Shown here piece by piece: positions 1-9,238 of a stretch of DNA of 64,000 nucleotides. Under the pieces are notes generated by a model. It was not told the origin of the DNA. It was given only the letters and a program-made list of their open reading frames with translations, and made no database searches. The position numbers and the translations under genes were made by a program. Numbering within the stretch: the stretch's first letter is position 1; every line of letters starts with the position of its first letter. Origin of the DNA: Deinococcus sp. Marseille-Q6407 (lineage in GTDB: Bacteria > Deinococcota > Deinococci > Deinococcales > Deinococcaceae); contig NZ_CAMPFU010000001.1 of NCBI RefSeq assembly GCF_946848805.1, forward strand, positions 16,001 through 80,000, written 5' to 3'.

Positions 1-205
1 TGACCAGGCGCAGCTACGGCCTGCCTGGGAAGCCCAGGGCGTGCCGGTACGCGAGGCTGCATCGCCTGCCGAAGCGCTGGCGCTGGCAGCTGCCGGAACA
101 AAACAGGCCGCACCCATAGTGGTGTGCGGCAGTCTGTACCTGATTGGAGAAGTGCGGGGCCTGCTGCTGGAAGAAGGCGCCGAAGCGCGTGAGCGCTGGC
201 AATAA
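1..205 (+). CDS. folC: Folylpolyglutamate/dihydrofolate synthase, C-terminal end (partial)
   Basis: Only the last 67 codons lie in the window; the reading frame enters from the left edge and stops with TAA at 203-205. The end contains VVCGSLYLIGEVR, which matches the conserved C-terminal strand of the Mur-ligase-like FolC family (the usual text is GSLYLVGEVR). FolC adds glutamate to folates in the cytoplasm and in many bacteria also makes dihydrofolate. The assignment rests on this one block, so the catalytic centre cannot be checked here. A hairpin follows the stop codon. Confidence 0.75.
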   Translation, partial: DQAQLRPAWEAQGVPVREAASPAEALALAAAGTKQAAPIVVCGSLYLIGEVRGLLLEEGAEARERWQ

Positions 206-216
206 GAGTTAGGGTG

Positions 217-254
217 CGGGCAGGCCGCCTGGCGTGAATCAGGCGGCGCCCTGC
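217..254. terminator. Possible bidirectional terminator hairpin between folC and the small convergent gene
   Basis: The sequence GCCGCCT (224-230) pairs with AGGCGGC (241-247), and flanking GGCAGG/CCTGCC can extend the stem with a bulge. It lies between two convergent genes and includes the stop codon of the minus-strand gene. There is no clear T-run, so its role is an inference from position. Confidence 0.4.
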
Positions 255-487
255 CGGGTGCACGCCTGCAGGTAAGAGCGGGTGGCCTGAACCCAGGCCG
301 CCGCCAGCCGGGCGTGGGGGTGCTGACGTTCCTCCAGCGCCTGCTGAGCGCCGGTCAGCTGAACTTCAAAATCGCGCAGCGCGGGAGCGCCGCCGGCATT
401 TTCCAGCTCGATCAGGGTATTGAGGACGGCAGTCGGGTGGATGTAGCCGGCGCGCAGGCTGTCGGCCATGACGGTCAGTGCTTTCAT
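239..487 (-). CDS. Small conserved-looking protein of unknown function (82 aa)
   Basis: An 82-residue, mostly helical, soluble protein beginning MKALTVMADSLRAGYIHPT. I do not recognise a family and see no signal peptide, membrane segment or metal motif. The gene is supported by a strong Shine-Dalgarno (AAGGAG about 10 nt before the ATG on the minus strand) and by amino-acid composition natural for a protein. It is convergent with folC and divergent from ddrO, with about 290 bp between its start and the ddrO start. Nothing ties it to the DdrO regulon apart from position. Confidence 0.7.
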   Translation of the reverse strand: MKALTVMADSLRAGYIHPTAVLNTLIELENAGGAPALRDFEVQLTGAQQALEERQHPHARLAAAWVQATRSYLQACTRQGAA

Positions 488-645
488 AGGCAGTGGTCTC
501 CTTGGGGGAAAAGAGCAGTTCTGGCCGGCTGCGGCCCGGTCACAGAGAAGGGCCGAGAGCGCCGGGATATGTCAGCAACGTTGCCGACTTGTTGATTCTG
601 ATTCTAACAGAGCACCTTGGGCCTGACAAGAAGTCTGGCCCCCTA

Positions 646-666
646 TTCTGTATTGACCGTACAGAG
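646..666. promoter_or_regulatory. RDRM-like operator of ddrO (DdrO binding site)
   Basis: TTCTGTA (646-652) and TACAGAG (660-666) form an imperfect inverted repeat around TTGACCG. DdrO is known to bind palindromic radiation/desiccation response motifs and to repress its own gene. Here the dyad covers the -35 hexamer TTGACC (653-658), so bound DdrO should block RNA polymerase. That this exact dyad is the operator is inferred from position and symmetry. Confidence 0.75.
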
Positions 667-681
667 AGGCGCTGTTACAAT
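653..681 (+). promoter_or_regulatory. ddrO promoter (-35 TTGACC, -10 TACAAT)
   Basis: TTGACC at 653-658 and TACAAT at 676-681 are separated by exactly 17 bp, close to the vegetative sigma consensus. The -35 lies inside the dyad at 646-666. Transcription would start near 688 and leave a leader of about 90 nt before the ddrO ATG. Confidence 0.75.
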
Positions 682-778
682 CCGATTGAGGGAATGTTTT
701 TTCGCTCCCAGCCAAATGGTCTGCGCCGGTGTGCCGGCAAGACTTCCCCAATCCATTGCTGCCCGAAGGAGGTGAGAG

Positions 779-1168
779 ATGAAACTGCATGAACGTCTGC
801 GTGAGCTGCGCAGTGAGCGCAAATTGCGCCTGAAGGATGTCTCGGAGGTCGCGGAAATCAGCGTGCCCTATCTGAGTGATCTGGAACGTGGCCGGACCAA
901 CCCCAGCCTGGATACCCTCCAGACCCTGGCTGCCGCTTATAGCATTTCGGTACACGATCTGCTGGAAGGCGTCGAGTTCTACGGTGAGTCGGGCGAGGGT
1001 GCCCTGCCCAGAGGCCTGGCCGACCTGATGGCCGATCCGGTTCTGGGTGCCCAGCTGACCCCCGACTGGGTAAGAACCCTGTCGCGTATCGAGCTGCGCG
1101 GCAAACGCCCCGAAGGCAAGCAGGACTGGTACGAGATCTACCTGCACCTCAAGCGCATTCTGGACTGA
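779..1168 (+). CDS. ddrO: DdrO, XRE-family repressor of the radiation/desiccation response
   Basis: This 129-residue protein has an N-terminal XRE helix-turn-helix (about residues 5-60, with the block [17 protein letters not shown]) and the C-terminal helical domain characteristic of DdrO, ending [20 protein letters not shown] then a short helix. DdrO represses DNA-repair genes in Deinococcus and is inactivated after DNA damage by cleavage with the metalloprotease IrrE/PprI. The cleavage site falls in the C-terminal domain, which is present in full. The start has a strong Shine-Dalgarno (AAGGAGGTGA at 766-775). The operator and promoter upstream indicate autoregulation. No other recognisable DdrO target motif was found in the window by eye. 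Confidence 0.95.
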   Translation: MKLHERLRELRSERKLRLKDVSEVAEISVPYLSDLERGRTNPSLDTLQTLAAAYSISVHDLLEGVEFYGESGEGALPRGLADLMADPVLGAQLTPDWVRTLSRIELRGKRPEGKQDWYEIYLHLKRILD

Positions 1169-1190
1169 GCTGCGGCTTTCCCGTTTTATG

Positions 1191-1228
1191 ACAGCGTCCG
1201 CCCGGGCAAGTTCCTGGGTGGGCGCTGT
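1191..1228 (+). terminator. ddrO terminator hairpin
   Basis: ACAGCGTCCGCCC (1191-1203) pairs with GGTGGGCGCTGT (1217-1228), extendable inward to a stem of about 16 bp with G-U pairs. It lies 22 bp after the ddrO stop, and a T-rich stretch follows near 1249-1253. Confidence 0.6.
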
Positions 1229-1301
1229 TCTCTGTCTAGAACCGTGCTTTTTTCTGTGCTGGCTGTGGCAAGAGATGGCTGTAAAGGATGGCGCGTGAGG
1301 T

Positions 1302-2924
1302 TCAGGCGCTGCTGGCCGGTTCGCGGCCGGGCGTCTCGCGGCGGCCCTGGCGAACCAGCAGCAGGGTGCCGCTGCCCCAGGCCCCGCCGATCAGGACGAC
1401 GGCCAGGGTCAGCGCCGGCCAGACCAGGCTGACGGCCAGCAGCGCCAGCGCGGTGGCCACACCAGCGATATCCGGCAGGTTGACTTTCAGGCGGCCGGCC
1501 AACTGCTGGCCCACATCCAGGGCACTGACCCCTAGCCCCAGCGCCAGCAGCAGCACCAGCAGCAGGCTGAGAGCCAGCCCTGGCGCCAGCCAGCCGGCGA
1601 AAGAGAGCAGCGTGGCCGGCACCAGCAGCGCGGCCAGGGCCAGGACACCCAGGGCCAGGGTCTGGAGAGGAGCCCGGCTTTGCCGCCGGGCCAGCTGGTC
1701 GCCGGCACCACTGCTGACCAGCACCAGGGTGACCGCGCTGGTCAGTACCCAGAACAGCGCGGCCCAGGCGGTGCTGCCCAGCCAGCCCAGCAGCGGCCGG
1801 ATGGCGGTGGCGCTGGCTAGTTGTAGGGCCCCCAGCGAACTGGCCGGCTGCGGCGTGGCGCTGGCTGGCCCCTGCCCCAGCAGTGCTGTGACCTGACCCT
1901 GTACGGCCGCGCCGGGATCCTGCTGGATATCGCCCAGCAGGGTCAGCACCTGTCCATCAACCACGCTGCCGGAGCGCAGATGGATATTGCTGCCCACCGC
2001 AATGACTGGGCCGCTGTGCTGCCCTTCGATGACCAGATCGTGCCCGAAGCTGATACCGTTGCTGTCCAGGGCGTCATACAGGGTGGGAAAAGTCAGCAGG
2101 GCCGCCAAGCCGAAAGCAGCGCCGCCCAGCCCCTGCCAGCGGGGTGCCGGGTGGCGGACGATCAGCAGACTGGTCGCCAGCAGCAGGACCAGCCCCAGCC
2201 CGAACGTGGGCGGCAGGCTGGTCAATAGGTCGTGCAGCACGGCCGCGCCGGCCCTGAGTCCCGACCAGGTCGAACTGACCGCCAGGACCAGCAGGCCGGC
2301 AATCAGACTACCGACCAGAGCCAGGGGCGCGGCCCGGCTGCCCCGCCGCACGTCTGGGTGAGGGGGGTAGAGTTCTGTGATTCCGGCTGGGCGAGCAGCT
2401 TCTTTGGCCACAGCCGGGGGATGGGGGAGAGCGGCCTGGGCTTCCCGGGCGATGCGGGCCGCCAGCTCAGCTGCGTCTATGCTGGCCCGGGGCGGAGAGG
2501 GCAGCTGCTGGAGCTGCGCCGACAGCCGGATGCCGGCGGCAATTTCAGCAGCTTGCGAACGCGGGAGCTTCACCTGGGCGGGCCGCAGCTGGGCGCCCAG
2601 AGCGATCTCGGCGGCAATCTGCCCGGCCAAAACGTTGGCGTCTGGCATCGAAAGCTCTGGGACAGGCTGACTCAGCCGGGCCGCCAGGGCAATATCGCTG
2701 GCGGTGGCTGCTGCCTGCGACCTGGGTAAAGCTGGCAAAGGACGCAGCAGATCGCTCAGACTGGCCCATTCTGCCAGCAGCGCCTGCTGCACTTCGGGGG
2801 ACAGCTGTGCCAGTTCTGCCTGTTCGGCTGAGGTCAGAGGTTCCTCATCCCAGCCAGCCGTCTGATCGGCTGCCCGGTGCAGCAGATCCCGGCGGTCTTG
2901 ATTCAAAGCAGGCGGCTTCCCCAT
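1302..2924 (-). CDS. Large membrane protein with anti-sigma-like N-terminus and polymer-forming (bactofilin-like) segment
   Basis: I chose the ATG at 2924 (MGKPPALNQD), giving 540 residues; a GTG at 3005 in the same frame is possible but less likely. Residues 8-62 resemble the N-terminal region of anti-sigma factors (a run like EEPLTSAEQAELAQLSPE) but lack the zinc Cys/His. Residues 66-166 hold four degenerate repeats of about 21-27 residues, two of them starting LPRSQAA. Several hydrophobic helices follow from about 201. A stretch around 300-345 (FGHDLVIEGQ, VIAVGSNIHL, SGSVVDGQV) looks like a short polymer-forming beta-helix domain, and then come more membrane helices. The likely role is a membrane-bound envelope or stress-signalling protein; the partner sigma factor, if any, is not in the window. 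Function is uncertain. Confidence 0.7.
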   Translation of the reverse strand: MGKPPALNQDRRDLLHRAADQTAGWDEEPLTSAEQAELAQLSPEVQQALLAEWASLSDLLRPLPALPRSQAAATASDIALAARLSQPVPELSMPDANVLAGQIAAEIALGAQLRPAQVKLPRSQAAEIAAGIRLSAQLQQLPSPPRASIDAAELAARIAREAQAALPHPPAVAKEAARPAGITELYPPHPDVRRGSRAAPLALVGSLIAGLLVLAVSSTWSGLRAGAAVLHDLLTSLPPTFGLGLVLLLATSLLIVRHPAPRWQGLGGAAFGLAALLTFPTLYDALDSNGISFGHDLVIEGQHSGPVIAVGSNIHLRSGSVVDGQVLTLLGDIQQDPGAAVQGQVTALLGQGPASATPQPASSLGALQLASATAIRPLLGWLGSTAWAALFWVLTSAVTLVLVSSGAGDQLARRQSRAPLQTLALGVLALAALLVPATLLSFAGWLAPGLALSLLLVLLLALGLGVSALDVGQQLAGRLKVNLPDIAGVATALALLAVSLVWPALTLAVVLIGGAWGSGTLLLVRQGRRETPGREPASSA

Positions 2925-3041
2925 AACAGTAGGGTTACGCGGCGGCCGGCTCCCGGGTTCCCGGCAAACAAGTCCCTGGCAAAAAAAAGCCAGCAACCGG
3001 GCCACTTTGGCCGGTACTGGAAACGTGGAGGAGCGAAACGC

Positions 3042-3236
3042 TCAGTCGGCGTAACGCTGGTAGGCAGGTTGTTCGGCGCGCAGGCGGCGCAGGCGCAGTT
3101 CGCGCTCGGTCACCAGATGGGCGTCGCTGGACAGGCGGTCCTCGTAAGAGCCGTAGCCGTGAGTGCGGCGCGAGGTTTCGAGGCGGCGCCAGGCACCAGC
3201 CATAGTTCGGAGCATGGGGAGTCTGAACGCTTTCAT
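3042..3236 (-). CDS. Small basic protein of unknown function (64 aa)
   Basis: A 64-residue protein rich in Arg and Lys, starting MKAFRLPMLRTMAGAW and ending QPAYQRYAD. No family is recognised and there are no membrane segments. It is co-oriented with the large membrane protein downstream (gap about 117 bp). The Shine-Dalgarno is weak (GGGAC). A downstream ATG at codon 8 is an alternative start. The evidence is an open frame with protein-like composition, so confidence is moderate. Confidence 0.5.
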   Translation of the reverse strand: MKAFRLPMLRTMAGAWRRLETSRRTHGYGSYEDRLSSDAHLVTERELRLRRLRAEQPAYQRYAD

Positions 3237-3512
3237 GAGTCCCAGTTTCGGCCCAAACCGTCAGGCAAAAGTCCCGCCCAAGTCATGGAACAGTCAGCCT
3301 TGTCAGACAAATAAACGAGGATATCGAAGCAGGAATTGGCAATTTAAAAAACAGGATGCAAGTTTAAAAGAGACCTTGCCGGCTTCGCAGCCTCCGGCTC
3401 GCCAGCAGTCTGCTGCTGGACTCTGTTCTATCCGGAGGGGCCGGAGTGTTCAGTCGTCCGGAAAGCAAATTTAAACATTGCTTTAAGCTCGGTTGAGACT
3501 GGTAAACGGTCT
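3237..3512. other. AT-rich intergenic region without a recognised gene
   Basis: About 276 bp. The segment 3340-3370 and the stretch near 3465-3486 are unusually AT-rich for this genome (runs such as AATTTAAAAAACAG and AAATTTAAACATTG). GGTAAA (3501-3506) and TTTACC (3512-3517) form a small dyad over the stop of the cyclodeaminase-like gene. The promoter for the 64-residue gene should be here, but I see no convincing hexamer pair. Confidence 0.4.
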
Positions 3513-4151
3513 TTACCCATCCTTAATACTCTGCTCTTCTTCCAGCCATTCCTGCGCGGTCAGCCGTGCCTGTTCCAGTTGTTGCCGCTGTACCTGGAAC
3601 TCGCCGGTCTGCGCCGCATCGGCGCTGCTGAGGTTGTTGGCCAGAGTGAACAGGGCCGCTTGCAGGGCGCCATGCAGAATGGCCCCGCCTGCCTGGATAT
3701 CGCTGACTACCGAAGTGTGGACCAACGGCCGCAGTTGCTGGGCCAGCGCCAGGCCAGTCTGCAGTTCGCGGGCCAGTTGCAGTGGCACCTCGCGGGTCTG
3801 CTGCCGCAGTTCGTCTTCCTCAGCTGCGGGAGTGTCCGGCTGGCGGGCCTGTTTCATAAATGCGGCAAACAGCGTGGCGTCGGCGTCGCCCAGCGCCTGA
3901 ATACGCGCCTGCAGGGAACGCAGCTTATCGTTCAGGGCAGTCAGTTCGGCAGGCGGGTCCGCTTTGGTGAGGGTCAGATTCACCGCCAGAATCAGCAGCG
4001 AGACGCCGAAGGCGCCGCTGACCGCCACCACCGAACCGCCGGTAGGCACACTGCGGCGGGCGCCGGCAGCGTCCAGCACCTCCTGCATGGTATGGGTCCA
4101 GAGGCTGGGCGGCTCGGCAGCAGGCTGGGGCTCGGCGCTGCGCAGCGGCAT
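3513..4151 (-). CDS. Cyclodeaminase/cyclohydrolase family protein (FTCD C-terminal/FchA-like)
   Basis: With the ATG at 4151 the product has 212 residues. It carries the family hallmarks: [18 protein letters not shown] near the N-terminus, the VPLQLAREL helix, and [18 protein letters not shown] toward the C-terminus. Related proteins are the cyclodeaminase half of formiminotransferase-cyclodeaminase and the bacterial methenyl-tetrahydrofolate cyclohydrolase FchA, which act on one-carbon folates in the cytoplasm. The formiminotransferase domain is absent and no histidine-degradation genes are nearby, so a stand-alone folate cyclohydrolase role is the better guess. The gene lies downstream of mdh on the same strand, but a strong terminator separates them. 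An in-frame TTG at 4202 is an alternative start. Confidence 0.75.
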   Translation of the reverse strand: MPLRSAEPQPAAEPPSLWTHTMQEVLDAAGARRSVPTGGSVVAVSGAFGVSLLILAVNLTLTKADPPAELTALNDKLRSLQARIQALGDADATLFAAFMKQARQPDTPAAEEDELRQQTREVPLQLARELQTGLALAQQLRPLVHTSVVSDIQAGGAILHGALQAALFTLANNLSSADAAQTGEFQVQRQQLEQARLTAQEWLEEEQSIKDG

Positions 4152-4204
4152 ATGGTCAGAGGTCGTGGCCGCAGCATAGGCAGCTGCCCTCCCCCAAAGC
4201 AAAA

Positions 4205-4235
4205 GCGGGGAATGAAGTTTTCCTTCATTCCCCGC
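4205..4235 (-). terminator. Intrinsic terminator of mdh
   Basis: GCGGGGAATGAAG (4205-4217) and CTTCATTCCCCGC (4223-4235) form a perfect 13-bp stem with a 5-nt loop. Read on the minus strand, the stem is followed by TTTTGCTTT. It lies 35 bp after the mdh stop. Confidence 0.9.
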
Positions 4236-4270
4236 CCCGGGCCGGCCCGGCTGCCGGCTTCCTGGTGGGT

Positions 4271-5299
<1,029 letters not shown>

Positions 5300-5316
5300 T
5301 TAACGCTCAGGCGCGG

Positions 5317-5369
5317 CCGGCGGCTGTCTCTGGGCCGGGTGCAGTCCCGGAAGCGGGGACAGCCGCCGG
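5317..5369 (-). terminator. Strong hairpin downstream of the AGCS symporter
   Basis: CCGGCGGCTGTC (5317-5328) and GACAGCCGCCGG (5358-5369) form a perfect 12-bp stem around a 29-nt loop. It lies 24 bp after the symporter stop on the minus strand. There is no T-run, so termination is likely but not certain. Confidence 0.55.
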
Positions 5370-5392
5370 GGCCGCCCTTATGTCTGCTGGGG

Positions 5393-6874
5393 TCAGTCGC
5401 CGGCCACCCGGCCCCGGCGCTGGGCCGCGTAGGCAGCGCGGTAACGCTGCATCTCGCGGCGGGCGGTGGGCAGCAGCAGGTAAATGCCGATCACGTTGGG
5501 AATGCACACCGCAAAGATCAGGGCGTCGCTCAGGTCAATCAGGTCGCTCAGGTCCAGCGAGGCCCCGATCACGGTGGCGATCAGGAACAGCACGCTGTAG
5601 CCCAGCTGCACCGCGCGCGAGTCGCCCAGCAGATAGGCGGCGGCCTTGGTGCCGTAGTAGCTCCAGCTGATCAGGGTGGAAAAGGCGAACAGCGTGGCGG
5701 CCAGTGCCAGCGGCCACACCAGCCAGGGCGCCACGCTGGCAAAAGCGGCGCTGGTCATGGCGATGCCGCTGAGACCCTCCAGGTGATAGGCGCCGGTCAG
5801 AATGATCACCAGGGCGCTGAGGGTGCAGACCACCACCGTGTCGATAAAAGGCTCCAGCATGGCGACGTAGCCTTCGGTGGCCGGCTGGTCGGTGCGCACC
5901 GCCGAGTGGGCGATAGAGGACGACCCCAGGCCCGCCTCGTTGGAAAAGGTGGCCCGCCGGAAGCCCTGAATCAGGGCGCCCAGGGCGCCGCCGGCCACGC
6001 CTTCGGGCGTAAAGGCGCCCTGCACGATGGCGCCGATGGCGGCCGGCAGCCCGCTGAAATGCACCCCGATGACCACCAGCGCCATGATCAGATACAGCCC
6101 GGCCATGAACGGCACCAGCCGGGCAGTGACCCGCGCAATGTTGCCGATCCCGCCGATGATGACGGCCCCGCCCAGCGCCGCAAAGACCAGACCGTAAGCC
6201 CAGGCGTAGCCGTTCAGAAAGCTGGCGTCGCCGCCGGTCACCGTCTGGGCGATGGCGTAGGCTTGGTTGCTCTGAAACATGTTGCCGATGCCCAGCGCGC
6301 CCAGGGCCAGAAAGAGTGCGTACACGGCCGCCATAGCTTTCCCCAGGCCGCTCAGCCCCAGGTCTGCCAGACCGCGCGAGAGGTAGTGCATCGGCCCGCC
6401 CGACACGGTGCCGTCGGGGTTCACGCGGCGGTATTTGACGCCCAGGGTGCATTCCACGAACTTGGCACTCATGCCCAGCAGGCCGGCCAGAATCATCCAG
6501 AAGGTGGCACCGGGCCCGCCGGCTGCCACGGCCACCGCGACCCCCGACATATTACCGATACCCACCGTGCCGCTAACGGCAGTCGAGAGCGCCTGAAAGT
6601 GGGTGATGGTGCCGGGGCTGCTGGGGGTGCTGAACGGCGAATCGCCACGCACGATTCTGAGGGCGTGCCCGAAGCCGCGCAGGTTCACGAAGCCCAGTGC
6701 CACAGTGCAGACCAGGCTGGCCAGCACCAGCCAGGCCACGATCAGTGGCAGTTCAGTGCCGCCCACCGGAACCGAGTAGAAGATGACGCTGCTGACCCAC
6801 TCGCCGATGGGCCGCACCGCCTGATTGATGCGCTCGTCCAGGCTGAGCGCCAGTAGAGGAGGAGAGAAAGCCAT
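5393..6874 (-). CDS. AGCS-family sodium:alanine/glycine symporter
   Basis: A 493-residue integral membrane protein with many hydrophobic helices. Signature blocks of the alanine/glycine:cation symporter family are present: [48 protein letters not shown], and [19 protein letters not shown] in the second half. These proteins import small neutral amino acids with sodium at the inner membrane. Length is normal for the family. It is transcribed alone, with an AT-rich stretch upstream (6880-6920) that should hold its promoter. Exact substrate cannot be read from sequence. Confidence 0.93.
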   Translation of the reverse strand: MAFSPPLLALSLDERINQAVRPIGEWVSSVIFYSVPVGGTELPLIVAWLVLASLVCTVALGFVNLRGFGHALRIVRGDSPFSTPSSPGTITHFQALSTAVSGTVGIGNMSGVAVAVAAGGPGATFWMILAGLLGMSAKFVECTLGVKYRRVNPDGTVSGGPMHYLSRGLADLGLSGLGKAMAAVYALFLALGALGIGNMFQSNQAYAIAQTVTGGDASFLNGYAWAYGLVFAALGGAVIIGGIGNIARVTARLVPFMAGLYLIMALVVIGVHFSGLPAAIGAIVQGAFTPEGVAGGALGALIQGFRRATFSNEAGLGSSSIAHSAVRTDQPATEGYVAMLEPFIDTVVVCTLSALVIILTGAYHLEGLSGIAMTSAAFASVAPWLVWPLALAATLFAFSTLISWSYYGTKAAAYLLGDSRAVQLGYSVLFLIATVIGASLDLSDLIDLSDALIFAVCIPNVIGIYLLLPTARREMQRYRAAYAAQRRGRVAGD

Positions 6875-6939
6875 AGCGCACCCTACCCTGCTCTCATTTT
6901 AGTGTTTCTTAAAAGCTGGCTTATCGTCTCTGACGGGCT

Positions 6940-9216
6940 TCAGCTGAGGTTGCGCGGGCTGACATCCACCCGCACCCGGCCCCCGGCCCGCGCGCCGCCC
7001 ACCGCAGCCAGCAGGTCCTGCAGACGGTCACTGCTGCGGGCCCGCAGCAGCAGGTGATAGGGGTAGACCCCCCGCACCCGGGCAATCGGCGCGGGTGCCG
7101 GGCCCAGCACCTCCTGCGCGGTGGCGCCGGCGCCGTAGAGCGCGGCGGCCAGCTGCTCGGCGGCGGCCGAGGCGCGGTCACGGTCGCGGGCGGCGACTTC
7201 CACCTGGGCCAGGCAGGCGTGCGGCGGGTAACCCAGGGCCTGGCGCAGTTCCCATTCTTGGCGGGGATAGGCGCTCACACTCTGTCCGCTGCGGACTGCT
7301 TCCAGTGCCGGATGCTGTCCCTGAAACGTCTGCACCAGCAGCAGCGGGGCGCGGGCGGGGTGCCACTCGGCCAGTTCCCACAGCAGGGCGTGATACCGCT
7401 CCGAGGCGCGGAAATCCGGCACATTCAGCCAGGTGTCGGCCAGGGTCACGGCCACCAGCGCCAGCTCCGGCGGGGCCGGCTGCGAGAGCAGCAGCTGGGT
7501 GCCCACCACCACGCCGCTCTGGCCGGCATACAGCGCCGAGAGGTCGTCCTGATGGTCCTTATCTATCCGGTAAACCGGCGTGCCGGGCAGCAGCTGCGCC
7601 ACCTCCTGCGCGATCCACTCGGTGCCGGGGCCTTTGGTCTGCCACAGGGCCTCGCCGCAGTTCTCGCAGGTTTGCGGCACGTTCTGCCGGTGCCCGCACT
7701 GATGACAGCTGAGCTGATGGGCGCCCTGGTGATACCGCAGGGCCACGTCACAGTTGGGGCATTGCGGGGTATGTTCGCAGCGCGGGCAGCGCAGCAGCGC
7801 CGAGTAGCCGCGCCGGGGCGCCAGCAATGCTGCCTGCCGGCCACGCTCCTGCACCTGCCGCAGCACCGCCCGCAGGTCGTGGCTGAGCGGGTAACCCAGG
7901 CTGCTCTGGGCCTGCGCCGGCATGGACAGCGGCCCCAGTTCCGGCTGCTGGGGAGCGGCGCTGTAGTCCACGGTGTGCAGCCGCAGACGCGGGGCCGGCA
8001 GTTCCAGGGCAGGCCAGGCCACTGTTTCTACGGCCGGCGCCACCCCGGCGGCCCCCAGACCCGCGCCGTGCGCACGCGCCACCGCCTGCGCCACGTCGGG
8101 AATCCAGGCGCGGGACCCGCTAGGCAACTTGTAGGCGTCACTGCCCTCGTCCAGCAGCAGCAATAGGCCCAGGTCCTGCAGCGGTGCCGTGAGGGCCAGG
8201 TATGACCCCACCACCAGCCGCGCTGCGCCGCTGCGAATCTGCTCCCAGCTGTGTTCGCGCTGCTCTGGGGACAGCAGGCCGCTGAACAGCGCCGCAGCGG
8301 TGCCGCAGGGGGCCGCCAGCCCACTCAGCGCCGCCCAGGCCCGGTCCAGGGTGGCATGTTCCGGGGCCAGCACCAGCACGCTGCGCCCGGCCCGCAGCTG
8401 CGCCTGAATGCGGGGCGCCAGGGCCTGCGCCCGGCCGGCAAACTTGCCGCCGTTCAGTCGCCAGCCGTCACCGCCGGTCGGCAGGCGGTCGGGGGCGTCA
8501 CTGCTCCAGGGTTCGGCGGCAGCCGGCAGGGCCGGCGGGAGCGCCGCTTCCTCGCGCAGTTCGGCGTGGCCCTTGGCCAGCACGGCGGCCACCACACTGC
8601 TGCTGACCCCTGCGCCCCGTGCCCAGCTGCTCAGTGACGCCTGCCCGGGGTACTCGGCCAGCCACTCGGCAGCTTCCCGCTGCTTGGGGGTCAGCGGGCC
8701 CTGACCCAGATCGGCTGCAAACACCCGCGTCAGGGTGGGGCGCCGCAGGGTGAATTCCTCTTCCAGCAGGCCTTGCTCACGCACGGCGTCTAGCAGGGCA
8801 GGCAGATAACCGGCCCCGTCCGTCCAGTGATTGCCCGGCACGGCGGCGGGGGCGGCATTCTCGGCAAAAGCACTCAGGTCGGCGCCGGGCACCGCCCGCA
8901 CCTGATGCGCCAGCGCCGGCTGCCAGCCCACGCCCAGCAGGTCGTCCCAGACCAGCCCCAGCGGCAGGCTGGCCGCCGCGCTCCAGTGGCCCACCGCCTC
9001 TACCGTGGCCGGGAGCACCCAGGGCGCCGCTGGGTCGTCCAGCAGTTGCAGGGCTTCGCGCAGGCGGTGGCTCTGCCGCTCCTGACCGCTGCCCACCACC
9101 AGGCCGACCAGCGGCTCGCCGCGCCAGGGCACCAGCACCCGGCAGCCCAGCGGCAGCGGGCCAGCAAAGCCGTGGGGAGGGCAAGAAGGGCGCCGGCTCT
9201 CCGCCTTTGCTTTCAC
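6940..9216 (-). CDS. priA: PriA-type replication restart protein, ATPase-dead (pseudohelicase)
   Basis: This 758-residue homologue of PriA starts at GTG 9216. The zinc-binding insertion is intact, with eight Cys at 477, 480, 486, 489, 504, 507, 517 and 520. The C-terminal PriA blocks (DFRASERYHALLWELA, ALGYPPHACL) are also present. The Walker A loop, normally GVTGSGKTE, is replaced by NGGKFAGRAQ at about 255-264, and the DEEH of motif II reads DEGS at 356-359. ATP hydrolysis and helicase activity should therefore be lost. D. radiodurans PriA is known to lack both, so this is likely a lineage trait and the protein acts as a DNA-structure-binding scaffold for restart. It is 22 bp downstream of a DUF808 gene on the same strand. 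Confidence 0.93.
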   Translation of the reverse strand: MKAKAESRRPSCPPHGFAGPLPLGCRVLVPWRGEPLVGLVVGSGQERQSHRLREALQLLDDPAAPWVLPATVEAVGHWSAAASLPLGLVWDDLLGVGWQPALAHQVRAVPGADLSAFAENAAPAAVPGNHWTDGAGYLPALLDAVREQGLLEEEFTLRRPTLTRVFAADLGQGPLTPKQREAAEWLAEYPGQASLSSWARGAGVSSSVVAAVLAKGHAELREEAALPPALPAAAEPWSSDAPDRLPTGGDGWRLNGGKFAGRAQALAPRIQAQLRAGRSVLVLAPEHATLDRAWAALSGLAAPCGTAAALFSGLLSPEQREHSWEQIRSGAARLVVGSYLALTAPLQDLGLLLLLDEGSDAYKLPSGSRAWIPDVAQAVARAHGAGLGAAGVAPAVETVAWPALELPAPRLRLHTVDYSAAPQQPELGPLSMPAQAQSSLGYPLSHDLRAVLRQVQERGRQAALLAPRRGYSALLRCPRCEHTPQCPNCDVALRYHQGAHQLSCHQCGHRQNVPQTCENCGEALWQTKGPGTEWIAQEVAQLLPGTPVYRIDKDHQDDLSALYAGQSGVVVGTQLLLSQPAPPELALVAVTLADTWLNVPDFRASERYHALLWELAEWHPARAPLLLVQTFQGQHPALEAVRSGQSVSAYPRQEWELRQALGYPPHACLAQVEVAARDRDRASAAAEQLAAALYGAGATAQEVLGPAPAPIARVRGVYPYHLLLRARSSDRLQDLLAAVGGARAGGRVRVDVSPRNLS

Positions 9217-9238
9217 AGGCCGGGGCGGCCGAGTTCTG

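Noticed and set aside
3501..3517. GGTAAA-CGGTC-TTTACC dyad considered as a second DdrO operator
   Set aside because: The half-sites do not match the RDRM pattern and it overlaps a stop codon, not a promoter.
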